Positions 52,968 through 63,250 of a stretch of 64,000 nt of DNA are shown in pieces. The notes under the pieces were generated by a model. The model was given only the letters and a program-made list of their open reading frames with translations. It was not told the origin of the DNA and did not search any database. Positions within the stretch are counted from its first letter, which is position 1; each line of letters opens with the position of its first letter. This DNA is from Prosopocoilus inquinatus (Eukaryota; Arthropoda; Insecta; Coleoptera; Lucanidae). The DNA lies in contig CM069877.1 in NCBI GenBank assembly GCA_036172665.1, forward strand, positions 18,873,001 through 18,937,000, given 5' to 3'. Made by a program: the position numbers and the translations under genes.

Positions 52968-55900
52968 CACCCTCAATACACATCCAAGCCTTTAGGCAGC
53001 AATCATTACAGACACACGTAATGTTCTCCACCGGACAAAAAATGCTTTATTGAAATAGTAGTTCTTCATTATGTAGATAGTAATTTAGCCAAAGTATAAT
53101 AACTTCTCAAGTTCTTCACGAAAGCATCCCGTCCCTTTATGCTTGGATTCAATCAGTTGAACCAACAAGATTTACGTTGTTTTATTGATTTCCGCTTTAG
53201 AATGTTTTAACAAGTTTAATAGTGTTTTCTAGTACAAAATGAACAATATATGAGACTGTAGAAGTTTTAAATTAAAATACCTGTCAAATCTGGTAGCGGT
53301 TTTTTTGTATTCTGCTAATTACTAGTCCCCATGAGCACGTTCTGTGATAAAAACTATTAAATACGCTTACCCCATCTTTTACGGAGCAATTTTATTTACT
53401 TTGTCTTTACAAACATCGATAAAAATAATAAAATATCACATTTCAAGAAACGTCAAAACTCCTTTATCATCATATGTTAATTTCTGCCTGACGGCCTGGT
53501 GTAATGTCAAGATGGCAATGCCACTGCTCGTGGCAACATCTGCTTACTTTGACGTCATTACTAGCTGGGACGCATTACGCTTGCTTCGTGACGGGGCCTG
53601 TATGTACCTCATCTAATGTAGTTTTAGAAGCCATTTAAAAATATACAGGTTTATATATATATTTTTATTAAAATAAAGAAGATAAGGGGACGCGAATACC
53701 AAACTGAATCACCCGGTATAATTGTTGAAAGTGACAATTCAAAATTGACAACTTTTTCACTTCTTAGATAAGATTAATTTCTCTTGCCGTTTCGTAATTA
53801 TTGTAATGGAGTGTTATATTACAGAAGAAAAAAATGTTATTTTTAAGATCACGTTATACGAGAAAATTATTGCAGCATATTAGTACTCATTTTCGGTATT
53901 TAGGTATATGAGTCAAAAATCATTACTTTTCATGACATTGAAACAAGCAATAGTTGCCGAATGTGGTAGAGCATCTGATTGTCAGGACCATTTGGCAAAA
54001 ATAATTGGTATCTCAGTACCAATTAGCAAACGGGTATTTTATGATCTATTAGGGTTTAGTTTAGCTTCAAATTGAGATTTGGAAAACCTCAATCTGTTAC
54101 AATCATACTCCACACAGAACTATGTGCCTTTTGTTTTGGTTATTTCTGTCTCGTTCTACCGAATCTTAGTGAATCACTTTTCAATTTATTCGTCTTGATT
54201 CTGATTGATTCAAATTCTCTTAATGTGAAAACATCCTTACTGTGTATGGCTTCATACATTCCCATTCTATCTGATAATCAATACACATAAAACGTTTTAC
54301 TGTGAACGGGGTCATATATAAATGATGGTAAACGGAATGTTTCTATGAAAAAAATAAGGACAAATTGCAAAGTCTTATGGGAAAATTAACTTTTATGTTT
54401 AAAAATGAGTTTCTAAAGGTAATTGTCGGGTAACCAAAATACTTCGTGCGGTTTTTGATGGCAATCTCTATTTTAAAAATGCACTTTTTTAGTTAACCAA
54501 TAATTTTAATTTGTTTTAACGTGATCAATTAATTTTTTCAACTTATTAATACAGTTTTTTTGATACGAAAAACAGAATGAATTCATTTGTATCTTTAAGA
54601 ACAACCTTGAATTTATATGAACTCGCCAGAATTAAGAAAAGAATTCATGAACTCAGGAAACGTAGAGAATTTCTTGAATTCAAATAGTACTCTTGTAATT
54701 TTTATGAACTCTGAACTTAGTGTACAAAAAAATATCAATGAGTATATCCTCGGTATTTAACTTGTTAATGTTTGGCACATTCACAGCTAAAATGCCGCCC
54801 TTTAGATTTGCCGCCCTAGACAAATGTCCGGGTTGTCCGCCCCTAGAGCGGGCCCTGAACACTAGGTGAATAAAGAAAATAACTCGGACAATAGTGACGA
54901 TTCACGCTGTTTGATTTCTATGCGAGCTCAACCAAGGTTCTCTTTGACGTTTCGTGATATCGAAGGATCACTGAAGACATTCACTGGTGGTGACGGATAC
55001 CCAGTGAAGAAATGGATTTATAGCTAAATATAATATTAAGTGCATTTTAATATTGCGAACAATATTTGCGATGTCTGAAAAACGATTCAACACAGTGTCC
55101 TTTGGTAAAATAATTTGATTTTAACAAATGTAAGACTGAAACGTATCAAATTTGCTAGTCACTATAGAAGTGGTAATAAGTCGAAAAGGCGACGTAACTG
55201 TTAGTTCACATAGACAATAGTGCAGTTGCAGTGCAATTGGAGTGCTAAACTTATTGTTGGTAGGAAATCTAGCGTTCACATTAAAATTAAAACTGTACAA
55301 CGGGCGTTGTTAGCATCAACAGTCTCACCTACCACCTCCGTTTTCTTCTCTTTTTATTTGTATTTTCTTGTAAATATTCATTAATTTGCAGTACAGCTGA
55401 CTCAATAGAAGTAAAAACGTTAACTTTGTTTTGTTGTAGTTCATCTGTTCATTATTCATGTTAGCAAAAATACGAAATACAATTTTGTAGAAGGTAAAAA
55501 GTCACAAATCCAGGCGCATGCGCTTATGTCATTTTTTAATTGGTCATTGTATGTGTCTATTCGTATAGTGTGAAAGTTAAAAGCTAGTTATCTTTTGCGC
55601 TACCTATTTTACGTTAAGTCTACACTTAGTTTATCTAAACAGGAGCTTTGTATAGTACACGTTTAACTTTCTTACAACTGCACTCCTACTGCACTAATCC
55701 TATGTGAATGAGCTGTAACACAATGGTAACCTTGTGGTAACTGTATCTTTAATTTTCGTCGACTTATCAATTTGTGATAATATTGGACATATTTTCGTGT
55801 TTTTATTTTTAGTTATTCCTGCTAGTTATAATTTAGTTTTATACGTTAAACGTTAATAAAGAATTCACATATCATTACAATATTCTATTAATTTTTATAC

Positions 55901-56810
55901 ATTTTCTTTCTAGAAGGAGGGTTTACTTAGAAAAATCTATTTTCGTTAGATGGCCCAACTTCACTGAAAGAGAGCTCGTAAATTCATTTTATTTTACCGT
56001 TTAGAAGATATTTAGTTTATTTAAATTTTCTCGAAACAAAAAACCGGACTTACCCGGTTATTGCACCAAAGTCTTCAATTATAGGTTATGATTCCTTGAA
56101 TATTTGCCAATTTTTGCTAACAGCAGTAGGTATAGATCAAAGTTAGTATATATGAAGTTGCCTCGTGCAATAGTGGACGGATTCGACATTTTTCGTATGT
56201 GACTTAGGCAGTCTCAGGTATACGTCACTTGTCCAAGCTGAAGCTCCATTTAAAATCATCATAACAGTTGCGTTGTTATGGTAACGGTACCGACTGTGCG
56301 TGCACCGTGGATCGCTACCAATCAAAATTGCCACAGTCTAGTCTGACGTCACGAGAGACTGCACGGACACCCTCACCACCGCGACCAGGCGTTCGGCTTT
56401 ATGCATGTAAATACAAACGTATGAGACAACTTCTTTTATATTAATTTTGGGTCTAGATGTCGGTACGTGCTACATTTGTAACGAAAATTATTCTAGGTTA
56501 TATTTTTTAATGCAAATTCGATTTTTAATTTGTCTGTTTCTTAAACTTTCTCCAGTTTTGATTATTTGTTAATTTTTAACTGCCTTTGTTTTTGATTTTA
56601 GTTATGTTACAAACCCCGTAGTTTTACTTTTTTAAATTTCACTTATTTACCTATATTTTCGAAATAACATTTAATTTTTTTAATGTTTTCTGTTTTTTTT
56701 TCTGTTTACGTTTGCTTTTTAACTGCTTTCATCTTAACGTAATGTTTTTATTTTCTTGGTCCCCACAAAACAAATTCTCGTTCTTATTTTAGGAATTAAT
56801 TTTTTTTTAG
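52968..56810. other. Distal part of the METTL4 intron
   Basis: No exon could be supported. A 90-codon open frame at 53344-53616 has no recognisable domain. Around 53935-53990, GTGGTAGAGCATCTGATTGT looks faintly tRNA-like but does not fold fully. ACCGGGTGT-type foldback remnants occur near 53705. Confidence 0.4.
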
Positions 56811-56982
56811 GTTACGAAGTCAGGTTTGCCAATATGCATGTTTTCAGAACCACCCTGTAAACAACCGTTCGAACAAATAATTTTTGGCAGTCGAAAATCG
56901 CAATGTTTTGACAAGTTCGAGCATGGAAAGTTAGTCGTGAGTGTGCCCAGCGCCTTACACTCACATAAACCCCCATTATTCG
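56811..56982 (+). CDS. METTL4: METTL4 exon 3
   Basis: 172 bp, acceptor TTTTTTTTAG, donor GTAAGGTC. It begins VTKSGLPICMFSEPPCKQPF and continues to LVVSVPSALHSHKPPLFG. The SVP-xxx-HSHKPPL block is a conserved METTL4 segment. It follows the 14.4-kb intron; phase 0 entry and phase 1 exit agree with the neighbours. Confidence 0.92.
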
Positions 56983-57039
56983 GTAAGGTCTTTAATTTAG
57001 TTAGTCATTTCTGAAAAAAAGGGCAACAAAACGTTGCAG

Positions 57040-57182
57040 ATGTTTTGCAAGTACTCTTTCCCAACGAGCCGAAATGTTTGGAGGTGTTCGCGAGGTATCT
57101 TCTGCCGAATTGGACGAGTTACGGCTTGGAGTCGCTTCGTTTTCAACATGAAAGTCTGTACGAAACAGTTGAAAGTGAATAA
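57040..57182 (+). CDS. METTL4: METTL4 exon 4 (C-terminus)
   Basis: 143 bp, acceptor CGTTGCAG, stop TAA at 57180. It encodes KCLEVFARYLLPNWTSYGLE and the short tail to ESE. The LE-x-FAR-xL-x-P-x-WTSWG-like segment is the final conserved motif of the family (here WTSYG). An AATAAA overlaps the stop codon (57178) and another lies at 57244. Confidence 0.92.
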
Positions 57183-57243
57183 ATTTAATCATGTCAGTTT
57201 AATTAATTAATTAATTAAGTATCTGCCAGGATGCTTAGGTGCA

Positions 57244-57249
57244 AATAAA
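57244..57249 (+). terminator. METTL4 poly(A) signal
   Basis: AATAAA, 62 bp after the METTL4 stop codon. Confidence 0.55.
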
Positions 57250-57275
57250 CTTTATACTCTTACTTGTACTTAAGT

Positions 57276-57281
57276 TTTATT
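57276..57281 (-). terminator. GALE poly(A) signal
   Basis: AATAAA on the minus strand, 43 bp past the GALE stop codon. Confidence 0.55.
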
Positions 57282-57323
57282 TCAAGGAAGTAGAAAGTTG
57301 CAAATATGTAATACTTCGCGCGT

Positions 57324-57406
57324 TTAATACCCATTGCTGACTTTGACGTCGCTTTTCGTTCGGTAACCCTGAGGGTTTAAGGTCTGCCATCTCCAAAAGT
57401 CCGCAC
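57324..57406 (-). CDS. GALE: GALE last exon
   Basis: 83 bp, acceptor TTTTTTAG on the right, stop TAA at 57326-57324. It reads ADFWRWQTLNPQGYRTKSDV to SNGY. The W-xW-Q-xxNPxGY block is the conserved GALE C-terminus. It joins the previous exon through a split cysteine codon. Confidence 0.92.
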
Positions 57407-57946
57407 CTAAAAAAAATACAACGCCGATAGTTTTCTTAACTCCTGCTCATATAATTATTTTAAATATCTGTTTAAAAATAATTGGGTGGGAGGTATGATT
57501 TAATCGTCGAAACGCCTATCTTTCAAATCCTGGTTTTTCACTGAAGCTAACAAACACGAAAACACACAAATGCAACAGAACACGCCTATCAATTTGTTTT
57601 GTACTGATGTTATGTGGAAGAATTAATAATTCAAAAAGACGATAGTTTTTTTTTAATTATATTAGGCAGCAAAGACATGGGCGTAGCTAGCTATGGGCAA
57701 ACCCGGGGTTAAAATGCCTGAGATTGATATTCGGAACGGAAAAACAATTAAGTTATTAGTATAGGTACATATTTTTTTTTGGTGCCCGAGTTTAGAAAAA
57801 GATATTTTAAATAACTGCTTAAACTTAAATGGGCGGGGCTTTTGTTGAGATCGTCAAAACGCCTACATTTCAAATGCTGACACGCCTACTAATTTGTTTT
57901 TAACCGAAAGTTGTGACAAAACTTGTAAAATAATATTTTTACTTAC

Positions 57947-58139
57947 ACATCTCCTCGAGTGAATGTTTTGCTTTCCAACACAATTCGTCTTCAGCTCGTT
58001 TCACGTCGGCAAACATGACGGAAATATCCCCCTCTCGTCGTTCAACAATGTTGTAAGGAACTTCCGTGTTGGTGACTTTCTCGAAAGTTTTGACAAGCTC
58101 GAGCACGGACACACCGCATCCGGTGCCCAAATTAAATAC
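57947..58139 (-). CDS. GALE: GALE exon (VFNLGTG block)
   Basis: 193 bp, acceptor GTTGTAG, donor GTAAGTAA. It encodes VFNLGTGCGVSVLELVKTFE, VPYNIVERREGDISVMFAD and the SLEEMC end, matching the substrate-binding half of UDP-glucose 4-epimerase (YNLGTG and RRxGD motifs). Confidence 0.94.
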
Positions 58140-58266
58140 CTACAACACACAGCGTCGATTGAGAAACGCCACGGCGAAAACTCGCGGCATCTGGTGTTAG
58201 TACAGGTAAGTAAGTTGGTTACGAGATTGACAGAAATCAGACACAACAGGTAACGAACGCACTTGC

Positions 58267-58355
58267 CTTTAGATGCTGGTGTTTTCTAAATAACAAGCTT
58301 AAAGCCGCTACATGCCCCGACGCTAAGTCCATTACGTGAATATAATCTCTAACAC
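58267..58355 (-). CDS. GALE: GALE exon (VRDYIHV block), GC donor
   Basis: 89 bp, acceptor GATGATAG. It encodes GVRDYIHVMDLASGHVAALS and on to HQHLK. The only donor that keeps the frame into the next exon (K-VFNLGTG) is AAG|GCAAGT, a GC donor with otherwise perfect consensus. The nearby GT (after GGCAA) would give a stop. Confidence 0.88.
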
Positions 58356-58516
58356 CTATCATCACACAACAGACAGGGTTTCATGGTTTGCAACTCACTC
58401 AATTGAAAAACTGTTGAAAACTGTCGTTCGCCTTGTTAATCATCAATCGATTAATTAAACAAAACAATTAAAAAAAAATGAACTCAGTTTTCCAAGCTTT
58501 CGTCTTCATCACGTAC

Positions 58517-58697
58517 CTGTTCCGTCTACGGTGTTGTAATCTCCCCCGAATATGACAAGGTGGGGTTTATGTCCGATGGCCACTTGCGCTATGAAGGGCA
58601 TGATGTTTGAGAAGGGTTTGGTGGGGTCTTCACCGATTGAACCGGACGGATGGGCTCCTACGGGGTTAAAGTACCTCAGGGCAATGATATTCCATCT
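58517..58697 (-). CDS. GALE: GALE exon (RYFNPVGAH block)
   Basis: 181 bp, acceptor GTTGTAG, donor GTACGTGA. It encodes [20 protein letters not shown], then [14 protein letters not shown] and [17 protein letters not shown] sequence (here [14 protein letters not shown]), the conserved middle of GALE including the UDP-sugar contacts. Confidence 0.95.
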
Positions 58698-58758
58698 CTA
58701 CAACAGATAATGACCTTGAAAATTGTCCCCAGGACGGAGTAAAGACGACTATTCTTAC

Positions 58759-58938
58759 GTGATTCGAACGTGAAATATCTTGCAACATTTCTTCGATGAA
58801 GTACTTTGTTTTGCCGTAGACATTAGTGATGTTGCTTCCTATGCTGTGGTCTTCCGTGACGGGAAATTCCGTGGGTTCCCCGTACACGGTGCAGGAACTT
58901 GAAAAGACTAGTTGGTAGCACTGGAACTGTTCCATAAC
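58759..58938 (-). CDS. GALE: GALE exon with the catalytic YxxxK: UDP-glucose 4-epimerase
   Basis: 180 bp, acceptor TGCTTCAG on the right, donor GTAAGAAT. It encodes YQLVFSSSCTVYGEPTEFPV and NVYGKTKYFIEEML. SSS-x-TVYG is the catalytic serine region, and Y-x3-K in YGKTK gives the tyrosine and lysine of the short-chain dehydrogenase triad. GALE interconverts UDP-glucose and UDP-galactose (Leloir pathway, cytosol). The five exons supply the last 241 residues of a protein of about 350. The Rossmann N-terminus (GxGGxxG) is not found up to 64000, so that intron exceeds 5 kb and contains the mariner and gypsy insertions. Confidence 0.95.
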
Positions 58939-59138
58939 CTGAAGCAGCATTAAGTGTTTTTATTTTTTTTATTTCTATAACATTGAAAATTTAAAGCATT
59001 TTCAAATGGCTCACTCTCAGAGTATACCCGTCTTGTTTTAATCACATATAATATTAAGGATGGAAGTACTCATGTGTATTCACCAACTAATGTCAATTGA
59101 TATCTAACAATAATTGAAGAGAAACAAATTGATATGTA

Positions 59139-60408
59139 CGTGGGCTGCTGGAAAATTTTCTGTAATCTAGTAGGTCTAGAATTGTTAGCGTTTATCAACT
59201 GTCATATTTGAAAAATTTTACGTTTTTCGCCTATAATTCTATTGACAGTTCCTATGCAAGTGAACTAGTTTTGTTTGTTCAGCCTTTGAGAAAAAGTAAT
59301 TTCGTGTAAACATGGAAATCTCGCGTGAAAATTTTCGTGCCATGATTTTTTTACGATTTCAAATGTGGTCTAACGCCGAAACAATGCCTCGATCGGCTTC
59401 ATTTAGCTTTTTGGAGATGAAGCACCATCAAAGAACAGTGTTTATAATTGGTTTGCCGAATTCCAGTGTGGACGTACCTCTCTCAGTGACGAATTTTGTG
59501 AAGGTCGTCCATCAACATCTGTTGTTGCCACTAATGTAGATGCTGTGCGTGAAATGCTTGAGCCAGATCGACATGTGACATACCGTGAGATTCAAGCATC
59601 CTTACGCATTGACATGAAAGCAATACATCAGATTTTGCATGATCATTTGAACGTACGAAAGCTTTGCAGTCGTTGGATCCCACACAATTTAACAGAAGCG
59701 CAAAAGCAGGGTCGTGTCAAATGGTGCGAAGAAATGCTCAAGAAATTCAATGGAGGCCGTTCAAATTTAGTTTATAACATCGTTACTGGTGACGAAACAT
59801 GGATCTATTCGCACGAGCCAGAAAGTAAACAACAATCTACCGTTTAGGTATTTCAAAATGAACCAAAACCAACAAAAGTTGTCCGGTCACGCAGTGCTGC
59901 GAAGCAAATGATTGCTTGTTTCTTTGGTTTAACTGGACATGTAGCAACCGTGGCTTTAGAGGATCGAAAAATCGTAAATGCAGATTGGTATACTACAATT
60001 TGTTTGCCGGAAGTCATCGATCAAATAAGAATCAACGAATTATTCTCCATCATGACAACGCCAGCTCTCACTCAGCCCGTCAAACAGTTGATTTTTTTGT
60101 CCAACAAAAATGTTGAATTAATAACTCACTGTCCATATTCACCTGATTTATCACCTAATGATTTCTTTTTGTTCCCAAATATCAAAAATAAAATGCGTGG
60201 TGAGCGATTTTCGTCGGTTGAAGCAGCGGTTGAACCATTCCAGACACTGGTTTCTGAGGTACCATTTTTAGAGTGGAAAACGTGCTTTAGAAATTGGTTC
60301 GAGCGTATGCAAAAGTGTATTGACGTCAAACGCGAATGCTTCGAAAATGAATGATACCGTTTACCAAATTTCATATGCGTTTTTTCATACCGTTTCCAGC
60401 AGCCCACG
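59139..60408 (+). mobile_element. Mariner transposon, full length but inactive
   Basis: 1270 bp between TA dinucleotides (59137-59138 and 60409-60410), with terminal repeats CGTGGGCTGCTGGAAA and TTTCCAGCAGCCCACG. It carries a single transposase gene with several frame breaks. It lies in the GALE 5' intron. Confidence 0.92.
59312..60354 (+). pseudogene. Mariner transposase pseudogene
   Basis: Begins MEISRENFRAMIF, the usual mariner N-terminus. Frames then alternate. The HTH and WxxHxL-type region (RHVTYREIQASL, then RWIPHNLTEAQ) is in the segment from 59545. The first catalytic D is in VTGDETWIY, followed by an in-frame TAG at about 59846 where the family has a tryptophan codon. HHDNASSHS (second D) is in a shifted frame near 60048, and YSPDLSPNDF (third D, D34D class) is in yet another near 60138. 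At least one stop and three frameshifts, so no active enzyme. Confidence 0.92.
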
Positions 60409-60686
60409 TATCTACAGCATCCACAGAAACCCAATCAGACTTCAATGTAATAATCAATTTCAGGAGAATACGATTTTTAAGAAATTGGCGAATCTATCTA
60501 AGTGACAAGACCTTTAACGGACATATTTGTACTACATAATACGCGTTGCTATGAATTGCATGATTTTTGTTCAGTAAATTGTATTTGAAACAACACAATT
60601 AATTTTTAAAAACATTATAACAAAAATGTAATTATTACAATTGACGGAATCATCACAGGATCTCTCAAAATAAGAATTTACTCACT

Positions 60687-60960
60687 AAGGGGCTTATTTT
60701 GTAACTTTTTAACGGGCTCTTAAAATTTAGAGGTCCTTTAAAATTCAAAATACAGTTCCATGATTGGTTGTTACCGTAGCAACAAAATTTAACACCCCTC
60801 TAAATTTAACGGTTTTGATACAGAATAGACCCTTAAGGGGCGTATTCTGTAACTTGTTAACGGGCTGTTAAAATTTGGGTCATTTAAAATACAGTTCTAT
60901 GATTGGTTATTTCCATAGCAACAATATTTAACGGTTTTGATACGATTTGGCCCCTTACTG
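60687..60960. repeat. Two adjoining GGGGCGTATTCTGTAAC MITE units
   Basis: Unit 1 (about 60687-60832) and unit 2 (about 60836-60955) each begin AAGGGGC-TATT-TGTAACTT and contain TTAACGGGCTCTTAAAATTT-like, CATGATTGGTTGTTACC-like and TTTAACGGTTTTGATAC blocks. The ends are inverted relative to each other (GATACAGAATAGACCCTT). Confidence 0.6.
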
Positions 60961-61064
60961 AGTCAAAACATTCTTGTTTCCATGGTTACCAATGACATGA
61001 AAATTAATTTGAATCGCCAAATAATTGTTATGCTTGCTAGATATTAATCGTAACAAGCATAATT

Positions 61065-61203
61065 AAGTGCTTTCTTTCGCTTAAAAGTTTGAATCTAGTT
61101 TCGAATAGTTTGAAATTGGATTCCGTAGTGGTTGTTTCAACAAAACATCTCCAGATTTGAAATATTGATTGACAGTTCGCCTGCAAATAACTGCGATTCA
61201 ATT
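61065..61203 (+). repeat. GCTTTCTTTCGC MITE, copy 7 (truncated)
   Basis: Starts AAGTGCTTTCTTTCGCTTAA and runs through GATTGACAGTTCGCCTGC to GCGATTCAATTA, then stops. Confidence 0.75.
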
Positions 61204-61556
61204 AGAGATGAAACGAATCTGCTGCCACGGTACTAAATCCGGCCGATTCGGCATATGAACGAACAGTTCGGTTCCCGCCGAAACTTCGTTGTACCGGCCG
61301 AACCTTCGGTGCATCTAACGATGCCCGGATGACGATTGTAGCGTGAATTTCATGGACGCATAGTAAGTTGAAACTTCTGTATGCACGTTGCGCTTCTCAT
61401 TAGAAGAATTCACTCCAATTTACATACAGGTTGTCGAATAGTGTTTGCAATATATTTCATGATTTTGTTCTTATCAATTCATAACGGCTGATATTACTAA
61501 AGGTAAATTTGTATATCTACCCCAAAATCTAAGTTAAATACAACATTTTTTAATAT

Positions 61557-61896
61557 TGTTACAGCCGTGACGCGCAAATAAATCTATTTTTAACGCCTGC
61601 TGCTCCATCTTGCATCACATAATGTTATCGAACGTTTCCCGTCCATTCCAGCATGTTCCGGATGCAAAGATCTGCTATAAAAACCGTAATGGTCCGCCAG
61701 GAGTTTAGTCAGTAGTTGACAAGCGAAAGGTTCATACCTCGAAAAAAAGAAAGTACATTTTGTAAGAGTGTTATTTGATAGACAAGCGGCGCAGTTCATT
61801 ACTATTGTGTTTTTAATTGTGTAAAGCCACATATTGTAATTAAAGTGTTCTGGAAATTAACGACTGTAGTTTGTGAACACCCCAAAATTCGTAACA
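61557..61896 (+). repeat. Gypsy-type LTR
   Basis: 340 bp from TGTTAC to GTAACA, with TATAAAA near 61676 in CTGCTATAAAAACC. The matching 3' LTR is not in the window. Confidence 0.72.
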
Positions 61897-61898
61897 AA

Positions 61899-61916
61899 TT
61901 GGTGTCAAAAGTGGAA
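61899..61916 (+). promoter_or_regulatory. Gypsy primer-binding site
   Basis: TTGGTGTCAAAAGTGGAA begins 2 nt after the LTR. It matches the TGGTGTC-AAGTGG style of tRNA-complementary sites in many gypsy elements. The priming tRNA is not assigned. Confidence 0.6.
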
Positions 61917-61926
61917 TATTTCAAGA

Positions 61927-62235
61927 ATGAAGCTGTGCGAGTTAAAAGTGAAAGAGCTGTGTGAGGAATTAGAAGAAAGAGGTCCGGAAAATTCGGGAAA
62001 GAAAACCGGCTTACAAGAACGGCTGAAACAAGCTCTTGTACATGAAAGTAAAGACCCGGAAACATTTGGATTTGAAATTGAAGACGCGGCAGCTCTACTG
62101 AAAGAAGTGAAAGAAAATATGAAATTAGAAATGCAGGAAGTGAAAGAAAATATAAAGGGACAAACGCAAGAAGTGAGAAAACAAACGGAAAATTTGGATA
62201 TGAAAATGGAAACTTACAATTTAAAACCGATCTGA
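61927..62235 (+). pseudogene. Gypsy gag N-terminal region with SAP domain
   Basis: From the ATG at 61927: MKLCELKVKELCEELEERG then KTGLQERLKQAL is a SAP (nucleic-acid-binding helix-turn-helix) motif at residues 1-40. A long charged coiled-coil segment follows (KEVKENMKLEMQEVKE). The frame ends at 62233 by a shift; the coiled coil continues in another frame to a stop near 62399. SAP-headed Gag proteins occur in some insect gypsy lineages. Confidence 0.75.
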
Positions 62236-62444
62236 ATATAGAAAACATGAAGATGCAAATCGACGAAAGGATCGAAGATCTTAAAACCGAATGTGACGAG
62301 AAAATTGAAGGTGTACGAAATCAGTTTGATAGTACAATTATGGGCAAGAAATTTAAATTCGACGATAAACTGGATGAGAAATTTGGTGGAATAAAAATTT
62401 AGTTCCAAGATAAATTTGAAGACTTAGCGAAAAAACTGCATAAG

Positions 62445-63059
62445 GTGGAACTGGGTCGTTCGATTGCACCACCGTCTGCGTCGTCAAACCAGAAACTGAA
62501 ACCACCTAAATTTGAAGGCGATTTACCTTGGCCTACTTTCATCCGACAGTTTAAAATTGCTGCTGACGTAAATAGCTGGAATGACTGCGACAGAGCTGCA
62601 GCACTCATTTTGGCTCTACGAAGTCCAGCATTGCATGCATTACAGTCAATTCCTGAGGAAATTCTGGGTAATTTTGACCAATTAGTGGAAAATTTGGACA
62701 TGCGTTTTGGTGACGCACACATAAAGCAACTCCACATCATCCAATTGAAAACTCGTATCCAGAAGAATGGTGAGTCACTTCAAGAGATTGAACTCGACAT
62801 TAAGAGATTGGTACGCACGGCGTATAGAGATTTCTTATCTAAACCAATTTTTCATCGTTCGGCCATCCAAGCATTCATAGACGGCATTAGAGATCAGGAA
62901 ATGCAACAAGTATTACGATTGGGTAACTTCTCCAAATGCACAGATGTACTGGCCCGTGCACTGGAATGCGAGGCGACCAAGCAAGCATCTAGCCTAGGAC
63001 GGGTACGAGAAGTAAAAGCTAGTGGTGACAGTGCACTGACAGAAGTTCTCGAGGACTAA
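62445..63059 (+). pseudogene. Gypsy gag capsid region
   Basis: Contains KPPKFEGDLPWPTFIRQFKI and then LRSPALHALQSIP, FDQLVENLDMRFGD and ELDIKRLVRTAY, the retrotransposon gag fold with the usual PPKF-W-xx-F opening. The frame ends at 63057. The zinc knuckle CWNCGKQGHVSSNC lies just after, in the frame that starts at 63077, so one further shift separates them. Confidence 0.8.
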
Positions 63060-63076
63060 AGCAGCTGGAAGAGAAC

Positions 63077-63250
63077 GTGGCCAGTCCCAGGCGAATTACA
63101 ACTTGTTGGAACTGTGGTAAACAAGGCCATGTAAGTTCCAATTGCAGGCGCAAACGGGCGCTTCAAGACGATGACTTTGAATCAAAATCAGTGAACAAGG
63201 AGGGCTCTGACACTACAGGACTAATTGCTGATTCAGTTGCCATACTCGCA
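63077..63250 (+). pseudogene. Gypsy gag zinc knuckle
   Basis: CWNCGKQGHVSSNC followed by RRKRALQDDDFE. C-x2-C-x4-H-x4-C is intact. Coding resemblance ends around 63250. Confidence 0.78.

Larger units (their letters stand above)
57183..57323. other. Convergent METTL4/GALE 3' ends
   Basis: Only 141 bp separate the two stop codons. A plus-strand AATAAA (57244-57249) serves METTL4. A minus-strand AATAAA (plus-strand TTTATT at 57276-57281) serves GALE. The two 3' UTRs therefore probably overlap or nearly touch. Confidence 0.7.
61557..63250 (+). mobile_element. Ty3/gypsy retrotransposon, 5' part (LTR, leader, gag)
   Basis: 5' LTR, primer-binding site, a SAP-domain leader region, a capsid-like gag and a CCHC knuckle. 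No protease, RT or integrase follows: after the knuckle, similarity to coding sequence fades near 63250. The element is therefore either truncated or interrupted; its right limit is approximate. Same orientation as METTL4, antisense to GALE. Confidence 0.75.

Noticed and set aside
53344..53616. 90-codon frame in the METTL4 intron
   Set aside because: No family resemblance, no splice or promoter context, and repeat remnants next to it. Not enough to call a gene.
53935..53995. tRNA-like stretch GTGGTAGAGCATCTGATTGT
   Set aside because: It resembles a D-arm and anticodon arm, but acceptor and T stems do not form and there is no GGTTCGA B box. At most a decayed SINE piece.
60126..60434. Minus-strand 102-codon frame inside the mariner
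   Set aside because: Antisense shadow of the transposase.
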